Assembly: GCA_021730985.1 (NCBI GenBank)
Contig: JAKFYI010000018.1
Location: forward strand, 1 to 61,304
Length of the DNA stretch: 61,304 bases
Source: Hyphomicrobiales bacterium
GTDB lineage: Bacteria > Pseudomonadota > Alphaproteobacteria > Rhizobiales > Xanthobacteraceae
Reading direction: 5' to 3'
Each line of letters starts with the position of its first letter. The first letter of the stretch is position 1. Made by a program: the position numbers and the translations under genes. Of the stretch, positions 24,781 to 33,195 are shown one piece after another. The notes beneath the pieces are model-generated. The model was given only the letters and a program-made list of their open reading frames with translations, did not search any database and was not told the origin of the DNA.

Positions 24781-26187
24781 ATGGAAGCGATGGGCAGGAC
24801 GGAAGACACCGATGTTGTCGTGATCGGCGGCGGGCTCGCCGGACTGGTCGCCGCCAACCGCGCCGCGGAGCTCGGCAAACGCGCGGTGGTGCTGGAGAAG
24901 GGCGCGGCGGACAAGTACATCTGCAACTCGCGGTACACCTACGGCACGTTTCACATCAACTTCAACGATGTGATGGCGGGCGAGGACAAGCTCTACGCCA
25001 CGATTGTCGCCTGCACCGATGGCTTCGCCCGCCAGGACCTGGCTCACACCGTGGCGCGCTACGGCGCGCGGCTGATGCAATGGCTGCGCGCCGAGGGCAT
25101 CGAGCTGACCAATCTCGGCCAGTACCACACCAATGTGCTGTCGCCGGCCTGGCGCAGCGGCGCGGGCTTCAAGTGGGACGGCTATGCCGGTGACGTCACG
25201 CTGCAGAAATTGGAGGCGAACCTCAAGAAGCGCGGCGGCGCGATCCTGCGCGGCACGCGCGCCAGCGCCCTGAAACTGGCGGGATCAGGAATCGAAATCC
25301 AGGCGGCCGAGCCGGAGGGCGCAGTCTCCTTCACGGCGCGCGCCGTTGTGATCGCCGACGGCGGCTTTCAGGCCAACATGGAGATGGTGCGCGAGCACAT
25401 CTCGCCGGCGCCGGAGAAGCTGCTGCCGCGCCACGGCGGCACCGCGACCGGCGACGGGCTGCGGATGGCGCAGGCGATCGGCGCCGCGGTGACCGGCATG
25501 GCGAATTTCTACGGCCACCTGCACAGCCGCGACGCCATGAGCAATCCGCTGCTTTGGCCGCGCCCGCAAGCCGACGATCTGGCCGCCGCCGGCATCGTGG
25601 TCGATGCGCAGGGCCGCCGCTTCGCCGACGAGGGGCTCGGCGGCATCTATCTGTCGAACGCGATCGCGCGGCTCGCCGATCCGCTCGGCACGATTGCGAT
25701 TTTCGACTCAGCGATCTGGGACGGCCCGCCGGGCCGCGGCCATGTGCAGCCGCCGAATCCGCTGCTGCCCGAGGTGGGCGGCACGGTGCATCGCGCCAAC
25801 TCGATAGAGGAGCTGGCGGTGCTGGCGGGCCTGCCACCGCAGCAACTCAAGGACACCGTCGACCGCTACAACAAAGCATTCGACGCCGGCACGCTGCCGC
25901 AACTTTCGCCGCCGCGCAGCGGCCCGCACAAGCCGTGGCCGATCAAGGCGGCGCCGTTCTTTGCCGTACCGATCTGCAGCGCGATCACCAACACCATGGG
26001 CGGCATCGTCGTGAACGGCGACGCCGCGGTGATCGACGTGAACGGCAAGCCGATCCCCGGCCTTTACGCCGCGGGATCGACCATCGGCGGGCTGAACGGC
26101 GGTCCCACCTCCGGCTATGTCGGCGGACTGATCAACGCGACCGTCGGTTTGCGCGCGGGCGACGTGATCGGCGGCTTCAACGGCTGA
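24781..26187 (+). CDS. FAD-dependent oxidoreductase (fumarate reductase/TcuA-like)
   Basis: Flavoprotein of 468 aa in the FAD_binding_2 (succinate dehydrogenase/fumarate reductase, 3-ketosteroid dehydrogenase, tricarballylate dehydrogenase) family. Features: DVVVIGGGLAGLVAANRAAELG dinucleotide-binding start, LEKGAADKYICNSRYTYG, ARAVVIADGGFQANMEMV, HGGTATGDGLRMAQAIGAA, and the FAD-binding end PIPGLYAAGSTIGGLNGGPTSGYVGGL. No heme-binding or signal sequence. It likely oxidises or reduces a C=C bond in a small acid or cyclic substrate; tricarballylate-type dehydrogenase is one option. Start codon is ambiguous between 24781 (short spacing to GGAG) and 24790. Divergent from the monooxygenase. Confidence 0.88.
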   Translation: MEAMGRTEDTDVVVIGGGLAGLVAANRAAELGKRAVVLEKGAADKYICNSRYTYGTFHINFNDVMAGEDKLYATIVACTDGFARQDLAHTVARYGARLMQWLRAEGIELTNLGQYHTNVLSPAWRSGAGFKWDGYAGDVTLQKLEANLKKRGGAILRGTRASALKLAGSGIEIQAAEPEGAVSFTARAVVIADGGFQANMEMVREHISPAPEKLLPRHGGTATGDGLRMAQAIGAAVTGMANFYGHLHSRDAMSNPLLWPRPQADDLAAAGIVVDAQGRRFADEGLGGIYLSNAIARLADPLGTIAIFDSAIWDGPPGRGHVQPPNPLLPEVGGTVHRANSIEELAVLAGLPPQQLKDTVDRYNKAFDAGTLPQLSPPRSGPHKPWPIKAAPFFAVPICSAITNTMGGIVVNGDAAVIDVNGKPIPGLYAAGSTIGGLNGGPTSGYVGGLINATVGLRAGDVIGGFNG

Positions 26188-26291
26188 GCGCTACGGGCAG
26201 AGCAGGCTTCAAGATGTCCAAAATTTAACGTGGCTTTCCAGAGCATTCGTCCGACGATGCATTCGGGCGGCGGCAAAAGCGGAGCATCGCC

Positions 26292-26480
26292 ATGCCAAAT
26301 GACAGCAACGACAACAACGACAACGTCAAGCGCGAGACGCGCATGATGATGGCCTTCTCGGCCGGCATCGTGGCGCTCATTCTGGGCATGATGGGAGCCA
26401 ACATGCTGTTCCATCATCCCTCACAAGCTGAACTGCAGACCGAGTTCAGCAGCCAGTCGCGGCCGGCCGCGCCGAACTAA
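26292..26480 (+). CDS. Small single-pass membrane protein
   Basis: 62-aa protein of unknown function. A charged Asn/Asp-rich start (residues 1-15) precedes one hydrophobic helix at about 18-40 (MMMAFSAGIVALILGMMGANMLF) and a short polar tail. GGAG lies seven bases before the ATG. Possibly a membrane-anchored accessory peptide; no partner is evident. It sits between the FAD-dependent oxidoreductase gene (104 bp away) and the LLM monooxygenase gene on the same strand. Confidence 0.6.
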   Translation: MPNDSNDNNDNVKRETRMMMAFSAGIVALILGMMGANMLFHHPSQAELQTEFSSQSRPAAPN

Positions 26481-26494
26481 CGCCGTCCGGCGTT
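26479..26494 (+). terminator. Short hairpin after the 62-aa gene
   Basis: AACGCCG (26479-26485) pairs with CGGCGTT (26488-26494) across a two-base loop, starting inside the TAA stop. The following bases (CGCGCTTCTT) are only moderately T-rich, so termination may be partial. Confidence 0.35.
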
Positions 26495-26550
26495 CGCGCT
26501 TCTTGCGTGCATTCAGTCGCCGGGGCACAGTTCCGGCGAGGGAGCGCACC

Positions 26551-27912
26551 ATGGCAAAACGCAAGGGCCAGCTTCGGCTCGGCGCCTTTTTCAATCCGAC
26601 CGGACATCACGTCGCGTCGTGGCGTCACCCGGACGCGCAGGCCGACGCCAACGTCAACTTTCAGCACTACGTCGAGATTTCGCAGACCGCCGAGCGCGGC
26701 AAATTCGACATGGTGTTTCTCGCCGACAACCTGGCGATGCGCGAGGCCAGCATGGAGGCGCTATCGCGCTCCGCGCAGTACATATCCAATCTCGAGCCGA
26801 TGACGCTGATCGCCGCGCTGTCCGCCGTGACGAGCCGCATCGGCCTCGTCTGCACCGCGACCACCAGTTACTACGAGCCGTATCACGTCGCCCGCAAGTT
26901 CGCGACGATGGACCACATCAGCGGCGGCCGCGTCGGCTGGAATCTCGTCACCTCGGGCACCTTCGCCGAGGCCTACAACTTCAACCGCGATGCGCATTTC
27001 GGCCACGCCGAGCGCTACGACCGCGCCCGCGAGTTCGCCGAGATCGTGGTCGGGCTGTGGGACAGCTGGGACGACGACGCGTTCGTGCGCGACAAGGCGC
27101 AAGGCCTGTTCTTCGATCCCGCCAAGCTGCACACGCTCAATCACATCGGCAAGCACTTCAAGGTGAAGGGGCCGCTCAACACGCCGCGCCCGCCGCAGGG
27201 CCATCCGGTGATCGTGCAGGCCGGCACGTCGGAAGACGGCATGGACATCTCGGCCCGCTTCGCCGAGGTGATCTTCTCGGCGCACTGGTCGATCGACGCC
27301 TGCAAGAAATACTCGCAGGAGGTGAAGACGCGCGCCGCCGACAAGTTCGGCCGCGACCCGGATCATCTCAAGGTGATGCCCGGCCTGTCCTGCTTTGTCG
27401 CTGCGACGGAGAGCGAGGCGAACGAGAAATACGAGTACATGCAGTCGCTGATCCATCCGGTGGTGGCGCGGGAAATCCTATCCACCATCCTGGGCGGGTA
27501 CGACCTGTCGAAATTTCCGTTCGACGGGCCGCTGCCGGAAATCCCGATGACTGGCGGCAGCCAGAGCACGATGCAGCCGGCGATCGACATGGCGCGCAAG
27601 GAGAACCTCTCGATCCGCCAGCTTGCGATGCGCATCGCGGGCGCGCGCGGCAAAAGCGTCATCAAGGGCACGCCGTCACAGATCGCCGATCACATCCAGC
27701 ATTGGTTCGAGGAAGACGCGGCCGATGGCTTCAACGTCATGCCGCCGTTCCTGCCCGGCGGGCTCGACGACTTCGTCAACATGGTGATCCCGGAGCTGCA
27801 GCGGCGCGGCCTGTTCCGCACCGAATACACCGGCCGGACACTGCGCGAGCACCTCGGCCTGCCGCGCCCGCCGAGCCGCTACGCCGACCGCGCCAACGTG
27901 GCGGCGGAATAA
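26551..27912 (+). CDS. LLM-class FMN-dependent monooxygenase (NtaA/DszA family)
   Basis: Flavin-dependent monooxygenase of 453 aa in the bacterial luciferase-like superfamily, in the two-component NtaA/SnaA/DszA branch. Its hallmark SGGRVGWNLVTS is present after DMVFLADNLAMRE, and PVIVQAGTSEDGMDISARFAEVIF and FLPGGLDDFVNMVIPELQRRGL are typical. Such enzymes use reduced FMN from a separate reductase to oxidise nitrilotriacetate-, sulfone- or acyl-type substrates; no reductase gene is in this operon. GAGGGAG precedes the ATG. Followed after 8 bp by a DoxX gene and then a class II aldolase gene, so co-transcribed. Substrate unknown. Confidence 0.9.
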   Translation: MAKRKGQLRLGAFFNPTGHHVASWRHPDAQADANVNFQHYVEISQTAERGKFDMVFLADNLAMREASMEALSRSAQYISNLEPMTLIAALSAVTSRIGLVCTATTSYYEPYHVARKFATMDHISGGRVGWNLVTSGTFAEAYNFNRDAHFGHAERYDRAREFAEIVVGLWDSWDDDAFVRDKAQGLFFDPAKLHTLNHIGKHFKVKGPLNTPRPPQGHPVIVQAGTSEDGMDISARFAEVIFSAHWSIDACKKYSQEVKTRAADKFGRDPDHLKVMPGLSCFVAATESEANEKYEYMQSLIHPVVAREILSTILGGYDLSKFPFDGPLPEIPMTGGSQSTMQPAIDMARKENLSIRQLAMRIAGARGKSVIKGTPSQIADHIQHWFEEDAADGFNVMPPFLPGGLDDFVNMVIPELQRRGLFRTEYTGRTLREHLGLPRPPSRYADRANVAAE

Positions 27913-27920
27913 GTCTTCGC

Positions 27921-28394
27921 ATGACCGAAACGCCGCTGATCGTCCCCGCGCTCGGCGCGCTCTATCAATCGCTCGGACCTTGGGCCGAAGCGCTGCTGCG
28001 CGTCGCGGTCGGCGGCGCGATGGTGCCGCATGGACTGCGCATGTGCCTCGGCTATTTCCAAGGCACCGGCGGCCCGGTCGACAGCGTGTCGAAAGTCGCA
28101 GCGTTCTACGATCGCCGCGGCTACAAGCCGGGCTGGCTGTGGGCGTATGGCACGGTGCTGACCCAGTTCGTCGCCGCACCCTGCGTGGCGCTCGGCCTGT
28201 TCACCCGGCCGATGGCGCTGGTGCTGTTCCTGCTGCTCGCCGCCTCAGCCTACGACCACGCCAAGTATGACGGCTATTTCTGGAACAAGGTCGGGCTGGA
28301 ATATCCCGCCATGTGGGCGATCGGCGTGCTGTACTTCGCGATCCACGGCGGCGGGCCGATTTCGGTCGATCGATTGATCGGCTGGCAGTTCTGA
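27921..28394 (+). CDS. DoxX family membrane protein
   Basis: Integral membrane protein of 157 aa with about four hydrophobic segments: LLRVAVGGAMVPHGLRM at the start (DoxX-type amphipathic helix with PHG), a segment near GWLWAYGTVLTQFVAAPCVALGL, PMALVLFLLLAASAY and MWAIGVLYFAIHGGGPIS at the end. The DoxX family contains quinol-oxidase-associated and redox-linked proteins with no single role. Starts 8 bp after the monooxygenase stop, so translation is probably coupled. It might connect the monooxygenase operon to membrane redox chemistry. Confidence 0.85.
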   Translation: MTETPLIVPALGALYQSLGPWAEALLRVAVGGAMVPHGLRMCLGYFQGTGGPVDSVSKVAAFYDRRGYKPGWLWAYGTVLTQFVAAPCVALGLFTRPMALVLFLLLAASAYDHAKYDGYFWNKVGLEYPAMWAIGVLYFAIHGGGPISVDRLIGWQF

Positions 28395-28412
28395 CAAGCA
28401 CAGGAGTCGACA

Positions 28413-29168
28413 ATGCCCGACCCACTCACCCAGGCACGCTTCGATCTCGCGGTGGCCAACCGCATCTGCGCGCTGGAGGGCATCATCGATGCATTCGGCC
28501 ATGTCAGCATGCGGCATCCGACGAAAAAGGATCGCTACCTGCTGGCGCGCTCGCGCTCGCCCGAGCTGATCGAGCCCGGCGACATCTACGAATACAATCT
28601 CGACAGCGAACCGGTGAAGCCGCTGCCCAAGGGCATCATGCCTTACGGCGAGCGCGTCATTCACGGCGAAATCTACCGCGCACGGCCCGACGTCAACGCG
28701 GTGTCGCACCATCACGGCATGGCGTTCCTGCCGTTCTGCAATTCGGGCGCGCCGCTGCTGCCGCTCTATCACATGGGCGCGCAGATCGGAGAGAAGGTGC
28801 CGTTCTGGGATAGCCGCGACGAGTTCGGCGACACCTCGCTGCTGATCGTCACCCCGGAGGAAGGCCGCTCCTGCGCCAAGGCGCTGGGCCCGCACTGGCT
28901 GATGCTGTTGCGCCGCCACGGTGTCAACGTGGCGGGACGGAACCTCACCGAACTGGTGTTCCGCACCATCTACAGCTACCGCAACGCGGAACTGCAGTCG
29001 GCGATGCAGGCGCAGGGCCTGACGCCAAGCCCGCTCACCAAGGGCGAAGCCAAAAAGGCCTGGGATCGCAACCTGGAACCGCGCCCGCAGGCCCGCGCCT
29101 GGGAATATTGGTGCACCCGGCTGAAAAAGGCCGGCGAGTATCCGAAGGCGGGCAAGGCGAAACGCTAG
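28413..29168 (+). CDS. Class II aldolase/adducin family protein
   Basis: Zn-dependent class II aldolase-fold protein of 251 aa. Zinc-ligand candidates lie in VSHHHGMAF and in LLRRHGVNVAG (family pattern: H-x-H plus a later H in a [RG]HG segment), and the GHVSMRHP start is typical. Family members act as aldolases, epimerases (fuculose, ribulose phosphate) or decarboxylases of small oxygenated acids. Third gene of the LLM-DoxX-aldolase operon (18 bp gap, AGGAG site). It is a clear paralog of the gene at 47535, which lies in a hydroxybenzoate operon. Substrate not known. Confidence 0.87.
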   Translation: MPDPLTQARFDLAVANRICALEGIIDAFGHVSMRHPTKKDRYLLARSRSPELIEPGDIYEYNLDSEPVKPLPKGIMPYGERVIHGEIYRARPDVNAVSHHHGMAFLPFCNSGAPLLPLYHMGAQIGEKVPFWDSRDEFGDTSLLIVTPEEGRSCAKALGPHWLMLLRRHGVNVAGRNLTELVFRTIYSYRNAELQSAMQAQGLTPSPLTKGEAKKAWDRNLEPRPQARAWEYWCTRLKKAGEYPKAGKAKR

Positions 29169-29271
29169 AGTTCTGCACAGTCCCCACAGGACCTTCTCCG
29201 GCGCAGACCTTCAAATCCGCCACCTTTTGCCTTAGGTAATGGGTTCCGAACCCTTACCGCAGGATTATGCC

Positions 29272-30585
29272 GTGGACGCCCGTACGGAAGATCGTCCGAC
29301 CAAGAGCTATTCGATCGGTGCCCTTCTCAACGAGGGCAAGACCAAGAAGATTCACCAGATCGCGGGTGAGCCCGGCCTAGTCGCTCTGGTCGCAAAGGAT
29401 GACATCACCGCCGGCGACGGCGCCAAGCACGACATCATCCCGGACAAAGGCAGGCTGGCCACCGCGACCGCCTGCAACGTGTTCCGCCTGCTCAAGTCGT
29501 GCGGCCTGCCGGTCGCATTCATCCACCAGGACAGCCCGACGTCGTTCATCGCGCCCGGCTGCACCATGCTGCCCTACGAGGTGGTGGTGCGGCGCGAGGC
29601 GCACGGCTCCTACCTGAAGCGCACGCCGCACTTCGCCAAGGGCCAATTGTTCACGAAGCTGATCGTCGAGTTCTTCCTCAAGACCAAGGACAAGAACTGG
29701 AACGGCAAGCCGCTGCTGGCCGACGACCCGCTGATGTTCCACAAGGAAGGCTCGTCGCAGATCGAGCTCTATGTCCCCTCGAAGCCGGTTCACGAGCAGA
29801 AGCCGTTCCTGACGCTCGCCACCTCGGAGGTGTTCATCCGTCCCGACGAAGCGAAGCTCTATCCGGAGATGTCGCGGCTGGCACGCCAGGCCTTCCTGGT
29901 GCTGGAGAAGGCGTGGCAGCTCGAAGGCCGCACCCTGGTCGATTTCAAGGTCGAGTTCGGCTTCGACGCGCAAAATCGCCTGCTGCTGGCGGACGTGGTC
30001 GACAACGATTCCTGGCGCGTACTCGACAACGGCGCCTACATCGACAAGCAGGTCTATCGCGACGGCGGCGCACTCGATGACGTGGCCGCGACCTACCGCC
30101 GGGTGGCGGAGATCACCGGCAACTTCCGGGTGCCGCTGCAGCGCATCATCCTGTGGCGCGGCTCCGAGAGCGACAATCCCGAGCCGTTCACAAAGGCGCT
30201 GGGGCCCCTCGCCGACATGATGCAGGTGGTGACCTGCTCCATTCACAAGGAGCCGGTCGCCGGCGCCGGCATCTTCCACAAATTGATCCAGGAAGTGCCC
30301 GACAGCGTGGTGATCGCCTATATCGGGCGCTCCAACGGAGCCGCCCCGACGATCTCGGCGATGTCCACCATTCCGGTCATCACCGTGCCCGCCAGCGTCA
30401 AGGAATTCCCGGAGGATGTCTGGTCGTCGCTGCGCGCGCCCAGCAAGGTGCCGGTGATGACGGTGCTGGAGCCGTCCAACGCGGTACTCGCCGCATTGCA
30501 GATCCTGTCGGCGCGCAACCCGCGCATCTACGCGCAACTGCGCGGCGAGATCGAAGACCGCGCGATCAACGTGGTGCAGGTTTAA
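29272..30585 (+). CDS. Bifunctional PurC-PurE fusion (PAICS-like)
   Basis: Fusion of SAICAR synthetase with an AIR-carboxylase domain, 437 aa from GTG 29272. N-terminal domain (about 10-280): EGKTKK nucleotide loop at 21-26, DDITAGDGAKHDII, VVVRREAHGSYLKR and LVDFKVEFGFD plus ADVVDNDSWR, all PurC signatures. C-terminal domain (about 287-437): GSESD at 297-301, the SIHK segment at 323-326 (catalytic His), GRSNG at 352-356 and DVWSSLR at 382-388, which are class II PurE motifs as in vertebrate PAICS; class I PurE would have a GAAHLPG-type loop. The two domains would catalyse AIR to CAIR to SAICAR in purine synthesis, with no need of PurK. GTG is chosen for AGGA seven bases upstream; ATG 29239 is the alternative (448 aa). 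It follows the aldolase operon after 103 bp and converges on the ABC permease gene. Confidence 0.9.
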   Translation: MDARTEDRPTKSYSIGALLNEGKTKKIHQIAGEPGLVALVAKDDITAGDGAKHDIIPDKGRLATATACNVFRLLKSCGLPVAFIHQDSPTSFIAPGCTMLPYEVVVRREAHGSYLKRTPHFAKGQLFTKLIVEFFLKTKDKNWNGKPLLADDPLMFHKEGSSQIELYVPSKPVHEQKPFLTLATSEVFIRPDEAKLYPEMSRLARQAFLVLEKAWQLEGRTLVDFKVEFGFDAQNRLLLADVVDNDSWRVLDNGAYIDKQVYRDGGALDDVAATYRRVAEITGNFRVPLQRIILWRGSESDNPEPFTKALGPLADMMQVVTCSIHKEPVAGAGIFHKLIQEVPDSVVIAYIGRSNGAAPTISAMSTIPVITVPASVKEFPEDVWSSLRAPSKVPVMTVLEPSNAVLAALQILSARNPRIYAQLRGEIEDRAINVVQV

Positions 30586-30593
30586 GTTCGAAG

Positions 30594-30611
30594 CCCGCCT
30601 CTCGAGGCGGG
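30594..30611. terminator. Bidirectional hairpin between convergent genes
   Basis: CCCGCCTC (30594-30601) pairs with GAGGCGGG (30604-30611) over a two-base loop, with AA upstream and TT downstream. It fills nearly the whole gap between the PurC-PurE stop and the stop of the minus-strand permease gene and may end both transcripts. Confidence 0.5.
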
Positions 30612-31448
30612 TTACTTCGCCCGGCTCGCCCGCCCGACCAGCGCGTTGGCGGCGATCGACACCCCGAACAGCAGAATCAGCAGCGCGTACATCCGCGGCA
30701 TTTCGAAGATCGTGTACGCGTTGATGATGAGATAGCCGAGACCCTGGTTGGAGAGCTTGGTCTCCGCCAGCAGCGTCCCGATCACGGCGACCCCCAGGCC
30801 GAGCCGCACGCCGTTGACGATCGGCTCGCGCATCGCCGGCAGGTAGATCTTCGTCACCATCTGCCAGGTGTTGACGCGGAAGCTGCGCCCAACCCTGATC
30901 AGCACCTTGTCGATCTGGCGGACTCCGGCCGCGGCGCTGAGCACCACCGGGAAAAAGCACGACAGCGTTCCCATCGCGATCTTGGAGCCCGGTCCCACCC
31001 CGAACCACATGATCATCAGCGGAAAGAAGATGATCTTCGGCGTCGGCCCAAGATAATAGAGAAAGCGCTCGAACGCGCCGCTCAGGAATGGATTCGAGCC
31101 GAGCGCCAGGCCCACCGTGAGTCCGGCCAGACCGCCGATCAGCATGGCGGTGAGGACTTCGTAGGCCGTGACCCAGAGATGCCGGAAGAACTCCGGGATC
31201 ATGATCTCCGTGCCGAAAATGTTCGCCTTGTAATCGGCAACCGTCAGGATGTTCACCAGCGCTTGGCCAACCGTCACCAGCGAAGGCACCACGTCGCGGA
31301 ACAGCAGCCCCGAGGCTGCGACCGCCTCCCAAATCACCACCAGCCCGGCGATAATGAAGACGCGCAGCAGCAGCACCCGCCGCGACAGCGGCAGCGCAGC
31401 CCATCCGCCGGCCGCAGCCGGCGCGGTCAGGCGCCCGGTCTCAGCCAT
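30612..31448 (-). CDS. ABC transporter permease (SsuC/TauC-like)
   Basis: Membrane permease of 278 aa for a nitrate/sulfonate/taurine-type (NMT1-linked) importer. The hydrophobic segments are typical of BPD_transp_1, and the EAA-like loop facing the ATPase appears as GVRQIDKVLIRVGRSFRVNTWQMVTKIYLPAMREPIVNGVRLGLGVA. Overlaps the preceding permease gene by 22 bp. N-terminal 30 residues are polar and proline-rich. It and the other permease are different from one another, suggesting a heterodimeric channel. Substrate unknown; no binding protein lies in this operon. Confidence 0.9.
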   Translation of the reverse strand: MAETGRLTAPAAAGGWAALPLSRRVLLLRVFIIAGLVVIWEAVAASGLLFRDVVPSLVTVGQALVNILTVADYKANIFGTEIMIPEFFRHLWVTAYEVLTAMLIGGLAGLTVGLALGSNPFLSGAFERFLYYLGPTPKIIFFPLMIMWFGVGPGSKIAMGTLSCFFPVVLSAAAGVRQIDKVLIRVGRSFRVNTWQMVTKIYLPAMREPIVNGVRLGLGVAVIGTLLAETKLSNQGLGYLIINAYTIFEMPRMYALLILLFGVSIAANALVGRASRAK

Positions 31449-32212
31449 TTCTCGATCCGTTCGGTGACGATGAAGAACACGACGCTGACCAGGATAACGA
31501 AGCAGATCGCGGCGTAGGTGCCGGGCAGGTCGTAGCGCTCGGACAGTTCGTTGACGAGCTGGCCGAGCCCGCCGAAATTGATCAGGAATTCGACGCCGAC
31601 GATGTTGATCAGCGCGAAGATCATGCCAAGCCGCACGCCGACGAAGATGGTCGGCAGCGCCGCTGGGAACAGGATTTTCCAGTATAGCTGCGACGGCGTG
31701 AGCTTGAAGCTGCGTCCCACGTTGATCAGCACCGGGCGCGTGCTGGAGAGCCCCTCCAGCGTCTTGAGGATCACCGGCGGCAACGCCGAGACGAAGCCCA
31801 TCATGATGATGGTGAGCGCGCTGCGCCCGAAGATCACCAGGAACAGCGGATACATCAACACCAGCGGCGCCGACGCCACCGCGGCGATCCAGGTTTCGGT
31901 GGCAAGCCGGATCAGGCGGACGCGGTGCAGCAGCACGCCGAACGAGATGCCGAACACCGTGAGCAGCGCCGTCGCACCCAGCGCCTCGCCGAACGTCAGC
32001 AGGAATCGCGAGCCGACATGCTCATCGACGATGATGCGCCCGAAGCTGCCGACGATGTCGAGCGGGGTCGGCACGATGAAGCGGTTGATGAAGCCGAAGC
32101 GAATCAGGATTTCGAGCAGGACCACGACGGCGAACAGACAGGCAATGCCGAACAGCACCGGCACAGCCTGCTGCCAGATGAAGCGATTTCCGCCGTGCGA
32201 TTGCGCCGCCAT
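31427..32212 (-). CDS. ABC transporter permease (SsuC/TauC-like)
   Basis: Second permease of the same importer, 261 aa, six or so transmembrane segments. The cytoplasmic ATPase-contact loop is LKTLEGLSSTRPVLINVGRSFKLTPSQLYWKILFPAALPTIFVGVRLG, the family EAA pattern. Its ATG overlaps the TGA of the ATPase gene by one base (TGATG) and its 3' end overlaps the next permease by 22 bp, so the three genes are tightly coupled. The pair of unlike permeases suggests a heterodimer. Confidence 0.9.
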   Translation of the reverse strand: MAAQSHGGNRFIWQQAVPVLFGIACLFAVVVLLEILIRFGFINRFIVPTPLDIVGSFGRIIVDEHVGSRFLLTFGEALGATALLTVFGISFGVLLHRVRLIRLATETWIAAVASAPLVLMYPLFLVIFGRSALTIIMMGFVSALPPVILKTLEGLSSTRPVLINVGRSFKLTPSQLYWKILFPAALPTIFVGVRLGMIFALINIVGVEFLINFGGLGQLVNELSERYDLPGTYAAICFVILVSVVFFIVTERIEKWLRPGA

Positions 32213-33078
32213 CAGCGCCGCGTCCCGCCGCGCCGGGCTTCGTCATCCTTGAGCCCCTTGCTCGCCTCCTCGCGCAGATCGTTCCAGATCTGCGCGACGT
32301 AGTGGCCGAACGCATCGCTGCCGACGATCTCGGAGGAGCGCGGCCGCGGCAGCTTGATCTCGACCATGCGCTTCATCCGGCCGGGCCGGTATGTCATCAC
32401 CAGGATGCGGTCGGAGAGCTGCACCGCCTCGGTGAGGTTGTGCGTGATCAGCAGCGTGGTCTGCTTCAGGTCCTGCTGGATCTGCAGCACCTTGTCGCCG
32501 AGCAACAGCCGGGTCTGCTCGTCGAGCGCGGCGAACGGCTCGTCCATCAGGAGAATTTTCGGCTCGGACGCGAGCGTTCGCGCCATCGAGACCCGTTGGC
32601 GCATGCCGCCGGACAGCTCGGACGGATAGCGCCGCTCGAAGCCGTCGAGCCCGACCAGCTCGACAAAGTGCCGCGCCCTGTCCAGGCGCTCGGCCTTCGC
32701 CATGCCGGCGATTTCCAGCGGGAAAGCGACATTGTCCACCACGGTGCGCCAAGGGAACGTCGATTCTTCCTGGAAGATCATGCCGACCGACGCGTGCGGA
32801 CCGCGCAGGGTCTCGCCAGCCACTTTGATATGGCCGTCATAGCCGTCGAGCAGGCCGCCCATGATGTTGAACAGCGTGGACTTACCGCAGCCGGACGGCC
32901 CTATCACCGACAGGAATTCGCCCGGCGCCACGTCGAACGACACATGATCGACGGCCACCACCGGGCCTTCCGCGGTCTCGAACTGCTTGTAGATGTCATC
33001 GACCACGAGAAGCGGCTGCGTCGCCGCTCCTGCGCTGTCCGAACCCACGGACGGGTTTGACGGCATTGTTCCCCCCAT
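32212..33078 (-). CDS. ABC transporter ATP-binding protein (SsuB/TauB-like)
   Basis: ATPase of 288 aa, first gene of the importer operon. Walker A GPSGCGKST, signature LSGGMRQRVSMARTL and Walker B ILLMDEPFAALDEQ are intact, along with the Q-loop MIFQEES and the H-loop LLITHNLTEA. Residues 1-20 are a polar extension. It most resembles nitrate/taurine/sulfonate importer ATPases. ATG 33078 has GGGAG seven bases upstream; ATG 33066, after a G-run, is an alternative. It would power uptake with the two permeases; the binding protein must be encoded elsewhere, perhaps one of the orphan NMT1-type genes at 135 or 39067. Confidence 0.92.
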   Translation of the reverse strand: MGGTMPSNPSVGSDSAGAATQPLLVVDDIYKQFETAEGPVVAVDHVSFDVAPGEFLSVIGPSGCGKSTLFNIMGGLLDGYDGHIKVAGETLRGPHASVGMIFQEESTFPWRTVVDNVAFPLEIAGMAKAERLDRARHFVELVGLDGFERRYPSELSGGMRQRVSMARTLASEPKILLMDEPFAALDEQTRLLLGDKVLQIQQDLKQTTLLITHNLTEAVQLSDRILVMTYRPGRMKRMVEIKLPRPRSSEIVGSDAFGHYVAQIWNDLREEASKGLKDDEARRGGTRR

Positions 33079-33082
33079 CCGC

Positions 33083-33165
33083 TCACTCCCGCGCAGGCGG
33101 GAATCCAGGGCTACTGGATTGAGTCCTTGTCGCCCTGGGTCCCCGCTTGTGCGGGGACGAACGGA
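33083..33165. repeat. Intergenic palindromic repeat
   Basis: Three nested hairpins between the ATPase gene and the ThDP-enzyme gene: CCCGC/GCGGG (33088-33101), ATCCAG/CTGGAT (33103-33119) and GTCCCCGC/GCGGGGAC (33139-33158). Same general design as the elements at 54447 and 57539, with less similar sequence. Confidence 0.6.
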
Positions 33166-33195
33166 GTGTTGCGCAATCCCCGTGGCCGCGCGGCG

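Noticed and set aside
29377..31404. 675-codon minus-strand open frame spanning PurC-PurE and the permease
   Set aside because: It covers two real genes in other frames; its sequence has no motifs and is dominated by Arg, Ala and Asp.
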